This document shows, piece after piece, positions 7,279 to 13,947 of a DNA stretch of 15,937 nucleotides. Made by a program: the position numbers and the translations under genes. The notes beneath the pieces are model-generated. The model worked only from the letters and a program-made list of their open reading frames with translations. It was not told the origin of the DNA and did not search any database. This DNA is from Glaciecola sp. UBA2563. GTDB lineage: Bacteria; Pseudomonadota; Gammaproteobacteria; Enterobacterales; Alteromonadaceae. The stretch is from the NCBI GenBank assembly GCA_002340325.1, contig DDLV01000111.1, forward strand, positions 1 through 15,937, written 5' to 3'. Numbering within the stretch: position 1 is the first letter of the stretch; every line of letters starts with the position of its first letter.

Positions 7279-7446
7279 ATGAAAACTAAATACAATTCGG
7301 TTCAAAATTCAACGTATCGTCTGGAATGCAATTATGACAACGATTATTACGGTGACCAAAAGTGTATTTGCACCAAAATAACGAATAAGCAATCCGCGCC
7401 ACCTGTTGATACCAAATATCAGCTATTTGATACATTGTGGGGTTAA
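7279..7446 (+). CDS. Small cysteine-containing protein, 55 aa, unknown
   Basis: A short frame begins at ATG 7279, 8 bp after a strong Shine-Dalgarno AAGGAG (7265-7270), and 26 bp after the flavoprotein stop. The 55-residue product begins MKTKYNSVQNSTYRLECNYD, contains C17, C29 and C31 (KCICTK), and ends DTLWG. It has no signal peptide or membrane segment. The strong ribosome binding site, its place before an excellent terminator, and cotranscription with a disulfide oxidoreductase argue that it is real. A CxC pair next to such an enzyme invites a redox or metal-binding role, but that is speculation. I recognise no family. Confidence 0.65.
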   Translation: MKTKYNSVQNSTYRLECNYDNDYYGDQKCICTKITNKQSAPPVDTKYQLFDTLWG

Positions 7447-7463
7447 ATAAAAACCGTTAAGTG

Positions 7464-7493
7464 AGCCTTCAAATAATGAAGGCTTTAATTTTT
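7464..7493 (+). terminator. Intrinsic terminator of the SDR-hydrolase-flavoprotein operon
   Basis: A perfect 8-bp stem AGCCTTCA (7464-7471) / TGAAGGCT (7477-7484) with loop AATAA is followed by TTAATTTTT (7485-7493). It lies 17 bp after the stop of the 55-residue gene and separates this operon from the leftward genes. Confidence 0.85.
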
Positions 7494-7545
7494 AGTTATA
7501 ACCAACGTAACAGAAAGGCTTTATAGTTCGCTAAAAGAGATTCAT

Positions 7546-7773
7546 TTAAACACGACGCCAAATTTCATCTAAACAGTCTTCTTTCGATTTGGCAGCGACT
7601 GTCGCTGCCCAAAGCCGAATTACAATTTTCAAAACGTCTACTGCACCGACAAACCGGTCGTTGAATATCAAAAAATGATATTCTGAAAAAGACAAAGAAC
7701 GGACATTCGGATACTTCGGATTGAGAGATTTTGTCTGACCCGCTTGTACCAATAGAAAATAGTCTATTGCAGG
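7546..7773 (-). pseudogene. In-frame 75-codon continuation of the 186-aa membrane protein gene
   Basis: The frame of the leftward gene at 7774-8334 continues without another stop for 75 codons past its TAG (7774-7776), ending with TAA at 7546-7548. The peptide starts PAIDYFLLVQAGQ and includes SLSFSEYHFLIFNDRFVGA and VVIRLW-like hydrophobic stretches, ending DEIWRRV. It looks protein-like rather than random. Its only internal start is a TTG at 7752 without a clear Shine-Dalgarno sequence. It could be the lost C-terminus of the upstream gene after a nonsense mutation, a readthrough extension, a separate small gene, or chance. I recognise no family. Confidence 0.4.
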
Positions 7774-8334
7774 CTACCTGAGTTTATTTAATCTCTGAAC
7801 ACACTTTTCTCGAACAATTTTCGTAAACTTTTCGGAATCAGTCAAAGTTCTAAACAGTTCGCCGATATCATCAGCTGTGAAATCATTCTTTTTGTTTTTA
7901 ATGTGATCGAAGTGATCTAAAAAATATCCAATTCTCAATTGTGTCGGTCCCTCTGTTGGGTATGTCTCAACAATAATATCTGGAACTAATTCCTTGAAAT
8001 ACAAACGACATAGCATTTCAGCTGTAGGAAGGATTTTCCTCAATTCATCAATATCAGACTGACACTCGACCAAAAGCTTGGAGTTTTTAGAAACAGGTAA
8101 TCCTCCCAAATACTGGACAGCTTTGCGTAGCTTGCTAAGAACTTGGTCAATCTGAATGATAATAGTATACAGTTCTTCGACCTTTGATATATCAAAAGTC
8201 TTTTTTTCTCTTAACTTTGCTAAATAATGATTGGTGTAAACGATTGTCAAAGCCACAAGAGCTGAAATTATCACAGTCACTAATCTTGCTTGGTCTGTTC
8301 GTTCTGAAAAAACATTCATTAACCAAGTAATCAT
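7774..8334 (-). CDS. Single-pass membrane protein, 186 aa, unknown
   Basis: The product has one N-terminal membrane segment at about residues 16-38 (ARLVTVIISALVALTIVYTN), a charged stop-transfer region (KLREKK), then about 150 mostly helical, soluble residues rich in Leu, Lys, Asp and Glu. The first soluble part (about 50-75) could form a coiled coil. No catalytic motif is recognised. The ATG at 8334 is preceded by AAAGG about 10 bp upstream. It is the next leftward gene after the hydrolase-WD40 protein, 317 bp downstream, so the two could be transcribed together or separately. Topology (short N-terminus, one anchor, cytoplasmic helical domain) would suit an adaptor or regulator for the membrane-bound large protein; this is inference from position only. 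Confidence 0.7.
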   Translation of the reverse strand: MITWLMNVFSERTDQARLVTVIISALVALTIVYTNHYLAKLREKKTFDISKVEELYTIIIQIDQVLSKLRKAVQYLGGLPVSKNSKLLVECQSDIDELRKILPTAEMLCRLYFKELVPDIIVETYPTEGPTQLRIGYFLDHFDHIKNKKNDFTADDIGELFRTLTDSEKFTKIVREKCVQRLNKLR

Positions 8335-8651
8335 GCTTATAAACCTTTGCTATTTGATTTCATTTTTGACTAGTGAGGTCAGTACATAATTTTTTTGACT
8401 GAAAATCCAGTGTTTTGCGTCTCGATCAAACTTTATATCCACGCTCTGGAGTAAAAGGTGGTTATTCGCAAACTCTTGCACTTGAATATTGATCTAACCG
8501 ACGGTCAGTTGTACGTACACTTGAGACTATCAGCTTTGATTCGGCCATATCACTTACATTTTCTCTAATGTCTCAATGCCCAGCAATTTGTGCGAAAGCA
8601 CTAGTCGCGTGCTTTACTCAGAGTTTAATTACATTAGGTCGACTAGACGGT
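8335..8651. other. Intergenic stretch between WD40 and 186-aa genes
   Basis: No convincing gene lies here. On the minus strand a 43-codon frame (8350-8481, GTG start, peptide including KHWIFSQKNYVLTSLVKNE) looks somewhat protein-like but has no Shine-Dalgarno sequence, and a 28-codon frame precedes it in another phase. They may be debris of a degraded small gene. Length is sufficient for a separate promoter for the 186-residue gene. Confidence 0.4.
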
Positions 8652-11600
8652 TCATTCTAAATTAGGGCATGTTTTCTCAAAAGCCTGTGCCAGCACATTT
8701 TCTCGCCACTCTAGTTTGGTGAGGTTTCTTATAGAGCGAGTGCAAATCATCGAAATCAAATCCTCTTTTCTAAGGTAAGTGATCTTTATCGAACTTGATC
8801 TTAAATAGTCGCTGCTTAACAGCCTAGCTGAAGAGGAGTCGAATGCCAAAAAACTAACTGGGCCGCTATGTGAGATTTCTACAACTTTCTTCGTATTAAC
8901 CATATCCCATACAGTGACAATACCATCACTACTTCCAACGCCAAAATACTGTTCATCATCACTAAAGCTACTAACTTCAATATTTGCATTGATGTGAAAT
9001 GACACTAATTTTTCTCCGGTTAGCGCGCTCCATATTGCAACTTCATGAATGCCCAAGTTTGTCCCTCCAATATGGTGGACTTTGCTAAGGCCTCCTTTGT
9101 CTGTTGAAGTAACAACTAGTTTGCCGCTGTCGCTAATACCGTGGATGTCTGAACTTGGAAGGATACTTAGTAAATCACAGGACTTCGAATATACTTTTGT
9201 TTCTCCAGCGTTTCGGTCTTTTTGCAAACGGATACCGGATTCAGATGGCTTGATATTTAAGCAAATGTCATGCTCTGAGCTAACGTCCGTTTCTCCCGTC
9301 TTCCAATCCCACTTGTAAATCACATCTCGCTCGCTCTTAACAAACAAAGACTGCTCGTAAAACCAGAGTTTCTCTATCTCAACCAAGCCTGTGTTAATGA
9401 AATTTTTGTCGTAAAAATGCCCTGATTCTTCGAAAGTTTCTACGCCTAAAGCGGTCTTCGCTAGCACTTTTCCAGAGTCCACATCAAAAACCCAGACGTA
9501 ATCAAACGCAGTTAAAGCAACCAGATTTGCATTCTCATTCAGTGTAAAAGGGCCTGCATGAAATGATGTCCATCTATTAGTGTATTTTCTAGTGTCTAAA
9601 TTATTAGTGTGTAGCTCTACATGTCGTTGATCAAAAGTGGAGTTAGAGGTGGCCGTTAGATCAAAGGTCCTAAATGTTTCAACATATCTGCTAGCAGTAC
9701 CGAATAGGCGTGAACGTTCATTGTCATTGGCGCTCAACACTGCCCTTACTGTTTGCCCATCTTCATTGACTCTTTCGGATAGAGATGAAGGCAGAGAGAC
9801 TTTAAATAGTACCTCTCTATTTTCTATAGATACGATGTAAAAGGTGTTTCTTCCGGTGAAATAAACTTTCTGTCTATCGCTACTAAACCCAATATTAGAA
9901 GGTTGACCTTTCAGGTCCCAGATATCCTTATTTTGTTTTAAGTCCCATATTCTGAAATCTTTATTGGTCTGAACTGCTAGCATAGAGCCATCTTTTGTAG
10001 AAACCGCATTTTTCAAGGAATCAGGAAAAAAACGCTCTTGAGCACTAAATTCCGATGGCAAATTCCAGGAACGTACAGAGCCGTCACGCTCAGCCGCTAG
10101 AATAACATTGTCGCCTAATACGAAATGCTCCGAAGGAGCTGCTGACAATGTACGGGCGATAATAGAGTCTCTTTTCCAATCCCAGACCGTTATTGTATCA
10201 CCTCTGGTAAGGCTAACTACAAATCTCCCTGTTTGATCTAGCTCTATGTTTTCAATAAAACCAGGCGTCGTTCTCCGCGCGAGTTGACGTCCTGATTTAG
10301 TTTCGCGCACATTGATAATACCTTCGGAATTTGACGTTGTGAAAATGTCACCTGTATCGCTAAAATCAATCTCTATGAAGGAACCTCCAATATATTCGAA
10401 TCTCTTTGCAGGAGTACTCGTAATATCCCAACCATGGATATATCCATCTTCATCACTCACTATTGCAAATGCATCATCGTTTGAAATCTTAATTTTCTCA
10501 ATATTGGCTTTTTTTGTAATAAATTTTACGTCTGTTGAGCCAAGCTTCGTGATAGGCGTGTTTGGATCAATATCACTAGTATTTCTAGTAGCATCAATTT
10601 CGAATAATACTTCACCAGTTGACACATCATAACTCACAAAATTTCCACCTTTTGTCCCTACATACAAAACATCATTTTGGGTTCCGCTAAATTGTAATTT
10701 CGTAGATGTTCGCCATTGATCTCTAATGGGAATAGTTCTTATGATCTTATTTTCATCGGTGTCATATATCACGACCCCTTCATTGACAGAGCCCGCGAGC
10801 CAACGGTCATTTTTGCTGAAAGATACATTTTCATCCCATAGCTGACTCAGTTTCTCGACGTGGATTATTTGCTTTTCTGCCCATTGCCATAGATGTAGTG
10901 CTTCTTGTCCTGATATTGCAACAAACTTATCTGTATTACTAAATCGTAAAGCATGATTGCTGAATGAACGAGCAACCTCAACACTATCAACTTCTTCACC
11001 TGAATTTGCATTATGGATAACTATTGTACTAGTGCTATCGATACTACTAATTGATGTGACGAATTTGCCATCTGAACTAAGGTCGACAGAACCTACGTCT
11101 GAATCGTGATAATATGCAGATCGATGGTCAAGCATCTTTGATAGCGCTATATTGGCAATTGCAACAGATTTCGGATTCTCTTGTATTTTGAGTGATTGGG
11201 CTGCGAGCAGGGCACCAGTCTGGAGCCGTATTCCTGTTTGATCTAATTCGATTCTTGATTGTGCCGCAAGACTGGCGGCAAGTGCTGTGATTCGTTGTGA
11301 TTCCGCAGTGATGTACAGAGAGTAAACATACGCAGTAGGCATGAAGAAAAGAGTTCCATAAAGAATCACTTTTGTTGGTTCAGCAAATTTCGTCAATGTA
11401 GCCAATATACCGGGAATAACACCAGTGGGCCGAGGGTCTATCCAAGTTTCGATTGGTTGATCAGATAGTAATAGTGGTACCCAGTGTCTTCGCATAAAGC
11501 CGTCAACATCTTGGTCGCTTTTTTTATTTCCAAAAAAGCCACTATGTCCGAACATTGAAAAACGGTTGCGAAAGAAGTCGTTGTCAGATCCCTTGAATCC

Positions 11601-12107
11601 AGTCCTTCCTGCCATACCTGTTCCCCAAACTAGCCATTTGCTAAGAAGCAGTACAGCATCCCTAGCACCACACTCATTAACAACTCGCCTGACACTTTTG
11701 TGAATTAATTGGTGCCAAGGAAAGTTTTCTTTCAAGACACTTCCAGCAAGAATAATCGTGTTAATTTTAGGCCTACTGTTTTCAGAAATACTTAACAATG
11801 CCTTTGCTAGGACATGGGTACCAAAACTATGCCCAACAAGGTCAATTCGGTGCCAATTTGACTCAGCTGCAACACGTAAAAGCATCTTTTTATATTGTCG
11901 AACGACTAGCCAACGAAAGAATGGAATGACAAAAAGAACAACACTAAAATAGCCAAACCGATAGCTATCCACCTCAATTAATTCTGGGTTCTGAGAATAC
12001 TGATTTGCCTCCTTTTTGAGTAACTTTTCTAGTCGATCTTGCCAATGACCAAAATCTCGAATCCCATGTACGCTTATCACCAACTGACGTTTATCATTCC
12101 TTTCCAT
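8652..12107 (-). CDS. Serine alpha/beta hydrolase - membrane segment - WD40 repeat protein (putative conflict/defence effector-sensor)
   Basis: The 1151-residue protein is modular. Residues about 8-225 form an alpha/beta hydrolase of lipase/esterase type: oxyanion-side VHGI (H14-G15), nucleophile elbow GHSFG with S94, and plausible acid D150 and base H188. A hydrophobic stretch at 52-69 lies within it. A probable membrane segment spans about 247-266 (VILYGTLFFMPTAYVYSLYI). Residues 268-330 (ITALAASLAAQSRIELDQ and ALLAAQSLKI) match the Ala/Gln-rich linker usually found between NTPase and WD40 parts of bacterial STAND proteins. About 15 WD40-like blades follow from about 338 to 1105 (e.g. ITVWDW, IHGWDI, FRIWDL, VTVWDM), enough for two propellers. 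The C-terminal NLTKLEWRENV plus TCPNL is the family's usual tail. No Walker A/B NTPase is present. GAGGGAG precedes the ATG. Role inferred: membrane-anchored hydrolase gated by a WD40 sensor. Confidence 0.88.
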   Translation of the reverse strand: MERNDKRQLVISVHGIRDFGHWQDRLEKLLKKEANQYSQNPELIEVDSYRFGYFSVVLFVIPFFRWLVVRQYKKMLLRVAAESNWHRIDLVGHSFGTHVLAKALLSISENSRPKINTIILAGSVLKENFPWHQLIHKSVRRVVNECGARDAVLLLSKWLVWGTGMAGRTGFKGSDNDFFRNRFSMFGHSGFFGNKKSDQDVDGFMRRHWVPLLLSDQPIETWIDPRPTGVIPGILATLTKFAEPTKVILYGTLFFMPTAYVYSLYITAESQRITALAASLAAQSRIELDQTGIRLQTGALLAAQSLKIQENPKSVAIANIALSKMLDHRSAYYHDSDVGSVDLSSDGKFVTSISSIDSTSTIVIHNANSGEEVDSVEVARSFSNHALRFSNTDKFVAISGQEALHLWQWAEKQIIHVEKLSQLWDENVSFSKNDRWLAGSVNEGVVIYDTDENKIIRTIPIRDQWRTSTKLQFSGTQNDVLYVGTKGGNFVSYDVSTGEVLFEIDATRNTSDIDPNTPITKLGSTDVKFITKKANIEKIKISNDDAFAIVSDEDGYIHGWDITSTPAKRFEYIGGSFIEIDFSDTGDIFTTSNSEGIINVRETKSGRQLARRTTPGFIENIELDQTGRFVVSLTRGDTITVWDWKRDSIIARTLSAAPSEHFVLGDNVILAAERDGSVRSWNLPSEFSAQERFFPDSLKNAVSTKDGSMLAVQTNKDFRIWDLKQNKDIWDLKGQPSNIGFSSDRQKVYFTGRNTFYIVSIENREVLFKVSLPSSLSERVNEDGQTVRAVLSANDNERSRLFGTASRYVETFRTFDLTATSNSTFDQRHVELHTNNLDTRKYTNRWTSFHAGPFTLNENANLVALTAFDYVWVFDVDSGKVLAKTALGVETFEESGHFYDKNFINTGLVEIEKLWFYEQSLFVKSERDVIYKWDWKTGETDVSSEHDICLNIKPSESGIRLQKDRNAGETKVYSKSCDLLSILPSSDIHGISDSGKLVVTSTDKGGLSKVHHIGGTNLGIHEVAIWSALTGEKLVSFHINANIEVSSFSDDEQYFGVGSSDGIVTVWDMVNTKKVVEISHSGPVSFLAFDSSSARLLSSDYLRSSSIKITYLRKEDLISMICTRSIRNLTKLEWRENVLAQAFEKTCPNLE

Positions 12108-12196
12108 ACTAACTCCCTCTAGCTTGTTCTATTTCAATCACTAAAATGCTCAACGTTAATCCAAGATGGCTACTTGGTAAATACGTATCTTAGAAG
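12108..12196 (-). promoter_or_regulatory. Short upstream region and ribosome binding site of the hydrolase-WD40 gene
   Basis: Only 89 bp separate the ATG at 12107 from the end of the IS3 element. The leftward strand carries a strong Shine-Dalgarno GAGGGAG a few bases before the start, and a weak promoter candidate TTGAGC - 16 bp - TAGAAC. The IS has therefore landed at, or recombined next to, the promoter and may have replaced part of it. Confidence 0.4.
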
Positions 12197-12233
12197 TGTA
12201 GTCCCCCCATTTTAAACAGCAGTTATTCGTAGA
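12197..12233. repeat. IS3-family inverted repeat, transposase-3' end
   Basis: Begins TGTAGTCCCCCC and ends near AGCAGTTATTCGTAG. It matches the inverted other end at 13297-13333 in the first 12 bases with one mismatch and again across AGCAGTTAT, with a 2-bp length difference between. Confidence 0.85.
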
Positions 12234-12239
12234 AATTCG

Positions 12240-12512
12240 TTAAGCTGCTTTCAATAGTTGTTTGGGTGTAACACCACCGATTGCCATATTAGGTCGTTCG
12301 TTGTTGTATTTCCATAGCCAGTCTGTGGCTACCATCTGTGCCTGTTCAACACTGTCAAAGACATGCATGTTTAGCCATTCATGCCTGACTGTCCGATTGA
12401 ACCGTTCAACATAGGCATTTTGAGTTGGCTTGCCAGGCTGAATGTAAATTATTGTGATCTTGTGCTTATTTGCCCACGTGACCAATTCACCTGACAGATA
12501 TTCTGGGCCATG
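12240..12512 (-). pseudogene. IS3-family transposase orfB, C-terminal fragment
   Basis: The leftward fragment reads from HGPEYLSGEL to NMAIGGVTPKQLLKAA and stops at 12240. It carries the end of the DDE integrase core: GPEYLS follows the second catalytic Asp in intact elements. The stretch QPGKPTQNAYVERFNRTVR contains the third catalytic residue, E of YVERFN. Tyr and Arg precede HGPEYL instead of the expected Asp-Asn, which marks the junction with the IS110 fragment at about 12510-12513. The catalytic core is incomplete, so the product is non-functional. Confidence 0.88.
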
Positions 12513-12755
12513 ATACCTATTGAATAAACATCAATAATGATGTCTTTTGTAAAAGATGTCGGCCATTAACAATACTTAAAGTGACCAAACAATAAGTGGA
12601 GTTGAAGCAATGACCGACAACATTAATGATAGTAAAAGCTTAACGTTAGTGGCTATTGATATAGCAAAGAAAAGCCATGATGCCTGCATCCAGTTTACAG
12701 ACGGTATGTCGATGCAATTAAAAATTGAAAACTCGATACAGGGTTATCAGCGCTT
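12513..12755 (+). pseudogene. IS110-family transposase 5' fragment
   Basis: An ATG at 12610 with GGAG about 9 bp upstream opens a frame reading SLTLVAIDIAKKSHDACIQF and then IENSIQGYQRL, the N-terminus of an IS110-family (DEDD, RuvC-like) transposase with its first catalytic Asp in AIDIAK. Homology stops at about 12751-12756, where the sequence passes into reversed IS3 orfB at a shared CGCTTG. Bases 12513-12609 are the element's 5' noncoding end and contain two small hairpins (12528-12543 and CTTTTGTAAAAG at about 12544-12555). The remaining roughly 85% of the transposase is missing. Confidence 0.8.
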
Positions 12756-12998
12756 GTGGTTCCAAGGGAGCCCTTTCACATTGCGCAAATACAGGAAGCA
12801 GAGCCCAAATCCCCACTGCTTGTTGGCGTAGGTCAATCGCAATAACCAATCCGCTACCAGCGCGTTCTCACCGCTCAATTTGGCGCTATAGTGATAACAG
12901 CTTTCGCTGATACCCAGACTGCGGCAAGCCAAACGAATGCTTACACTGTGTTGAACCACAGCGTTAACGGCCATCTCTTTACGCTGAGATGGCTTTAC
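12747..12998 (-). pseudogene. IS3-family transposase orfB, N-terminal fragment
   Basis: Reading leftward in the -1 frame relative to orfA, the fragment shows KPSQRKEMAVNAV, then SIRLACRSLGISESCYHY, then NKQWGFGLCFLYLRNVKG and WNHKR. This is the helical N-terminal part of IS3-group OrfB. It overlaps the orfA stop (12995-12997), as expected for OrfAB fusion by programmed -1 frameshifting. It runs into a TGA at 12747-12749 created by the IS110 junction. The continuation expected after NHKR is missing, so no DDE core is linked to it. Confidence 0.86.
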
Positions 12999-13261
12999 AA
13001 CTTTCCCTCAAGGGCTTCCTTGCGGATCTCAGCGACCAATCGCTCTTCCGCATACATCTTTTTGAGACGCTTGTTCTCTTCTTCAAGCTCCTTTAACCGC
13101 TTCATCAGTGAGGCATCCATACCGCCAAACTTAGCTCGCCATTTGTAAAACTGGGCTGAACTCATGCCATGCTCTCGACATAAATCGGGCACGCTGACAC
13201 CGTTCTCGTTTTGTTTCAGGATCGCCAAGATCTGACTGTCGCTGTATCGTGATTTTCGCAT
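12995..13261 (-). CDS. IS3-family transposase orfA
   Basis: The 88-residue OrfA begins MRKSRYSDSQILAILKQNE and contains a helix-turn-helix (VSVPDLCREHGMSSAQFYKW). It ends in a leucine-zipper-like coiled coil (MKRLKELEEENKRLKKMYAE), the usual OrfA layout and length. AAAGGAG lies upstream of the ATG. It appears intact, although its partner orfB is destroyed; alone it could at most bind the element ends and act as an inhibitor. Confidence 0.92.
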   Translation of the reverse strand: MRKSRYSDSQILAILKQNENGVSVPDLCREHGMSSAQFYKWRAKFGGMDASLMKRLKELEEENKRLKKMYAEERLVAEIRKEALEGKL

Positions 13262-13296
13262 GTGAAAACTCCTTTGGTTTAGTGTAATGGAATTTT

Positions 13297-13333
13297 CTAC
13301 TTATAACTGCTTTGGTTTTTCGGGGGGATTACA
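13297..13333. repeat. IS3-family inverted repeat, orfA-side end
   Basis: Read inward from 13333 it is TGTAATCCCCCCGAAAAACC, followed by AAAGCAGTTATAAGTAG, pairing with the end at 12197-12233. It lies 35 bp upstream of the orfA start and should carry the IS promoter region. Confidence 0.85.
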
Positions 13334-13829
13334 GACTTCCCCCAGTCCGGTAGACAATTTCGGTCTATTCTTTGGAGTGGAACTGAAACCAGTGCCTGGA
13401 TGTCCGCTTCACGTACACAGCCGACTATCGCATGAGAAATCTCAATGACTCCTTTCAGCCCTTAGCTCTCATTCAAAGCGAGCACAATGACGATCCGGCT
13501 ATGGCAAGTATCGGAATTAAAACATTGAGAATCCTTAAGGTCCGTTGTTTGTCTTTAACAGCAGTTGGAGAGCTGCATGTATTTTACAAATTGCAAGTAT
13601 AGCTGGGTCGATAGTTGGCCTTTGCAAGACTAGATATCTGAGCAGGGAAACATTTACGAAAGGTTCTTAGGGGAGTTGTCGCTGATGACAATCGGAATCT
13701 CTTTTGAAATATCACTAAGTCAAAATAAAACATTACGATGCGCCATGAAGATAGTGATTTTCATCACCATGACGACTCGTTACAAGTGGTTAATTTGCCT
13801 ACTCTTTAGCAGTTTTTACCAGCAACAAA
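13334..13829. other. Region without a convincing gene
   Basis: Several short open stretches exist. The longest (ATG 13432 to TAG 13600-13602, 56 codons) lacks a ribosome binding site and shows no recognisable motif. A weak hairpin GTGAT/ATCAC lies near 13755-13768. This may be remnant DNA left by the IS events or a long upstream region of the next gene. Confidence 0.45.
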
Positions 13830-13858
13830 TTGCACACACTATATAAATTGCCTATATT
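13830..13858 (+). promoter_or_regulatory. Candidate promoter of the isoprenoid synthase gene
   Basis: A -35-like TTGCAC (13830-13835) and a good -10-like TATATT (13853-13858) stand at 17-bp spacing, about 90 bp before the start codon. The -35 matches the consensus at only three of six positions, so this is tentative. Confidence 0.35.
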
Positions 13859-13947
13859 TCAAAGATATACGTTTGAGGTATGGCATTTGCTGTGTTTTTA
13901 TCTAAAGCACCTAATACTTAACGCATATCTCAAATTTGGAGGAATTA

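Larger units (their letters stand above)
12197..13333 (-). mobile_element. IS3-family element, degenerate, interrupted by an IS110-family fragment
   Basis: The ends are imperfect inverted repeats: TGTAGTCCCCCC at 12197 and, inverted, TGTAATCCCCCC ending at 13333, both followed internally by AGCAGTTAT. Between them lie orfA and orfB of an IS3-family transposase, oriented leftward, joined in the -1 frame. orfB is split by a rightward IS110-family 5' fragment (about 12513-12755), and about 350 bp of orfB is absent compared with a usual 1.2-1.3 kb element. Flanking bases (GAAG on the left, GACT on the right) show no 3-4 bp target duplication, so the flanks have probably been rearranged. Confidence 0.88.

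Noticed and set aside
8350..8481. 43-codon leftward frame with a protein-like peptide
   Set aside because: GTG start without a Shine-Dalgarno sequence. It may be a remnant, but it cannot be supported as a gene.
12891..13148. Rightward frame opposite the IS3 orfA and orfB
   Set aside because: It is antisense to clearly recognised transposase coding sequence and has no family features.
13432..13602. 56-codon rightward frame
   Set aside because: No ribosome binding site or recognisable motif, and it lies in a region where all frames have similar short openings.
13755..13768. GTGAT-TTTC-ATCAC hairpin as a terminator
   Set aside because: The stem is only 5 bp, no T-tract follows, and no gene ends before it.
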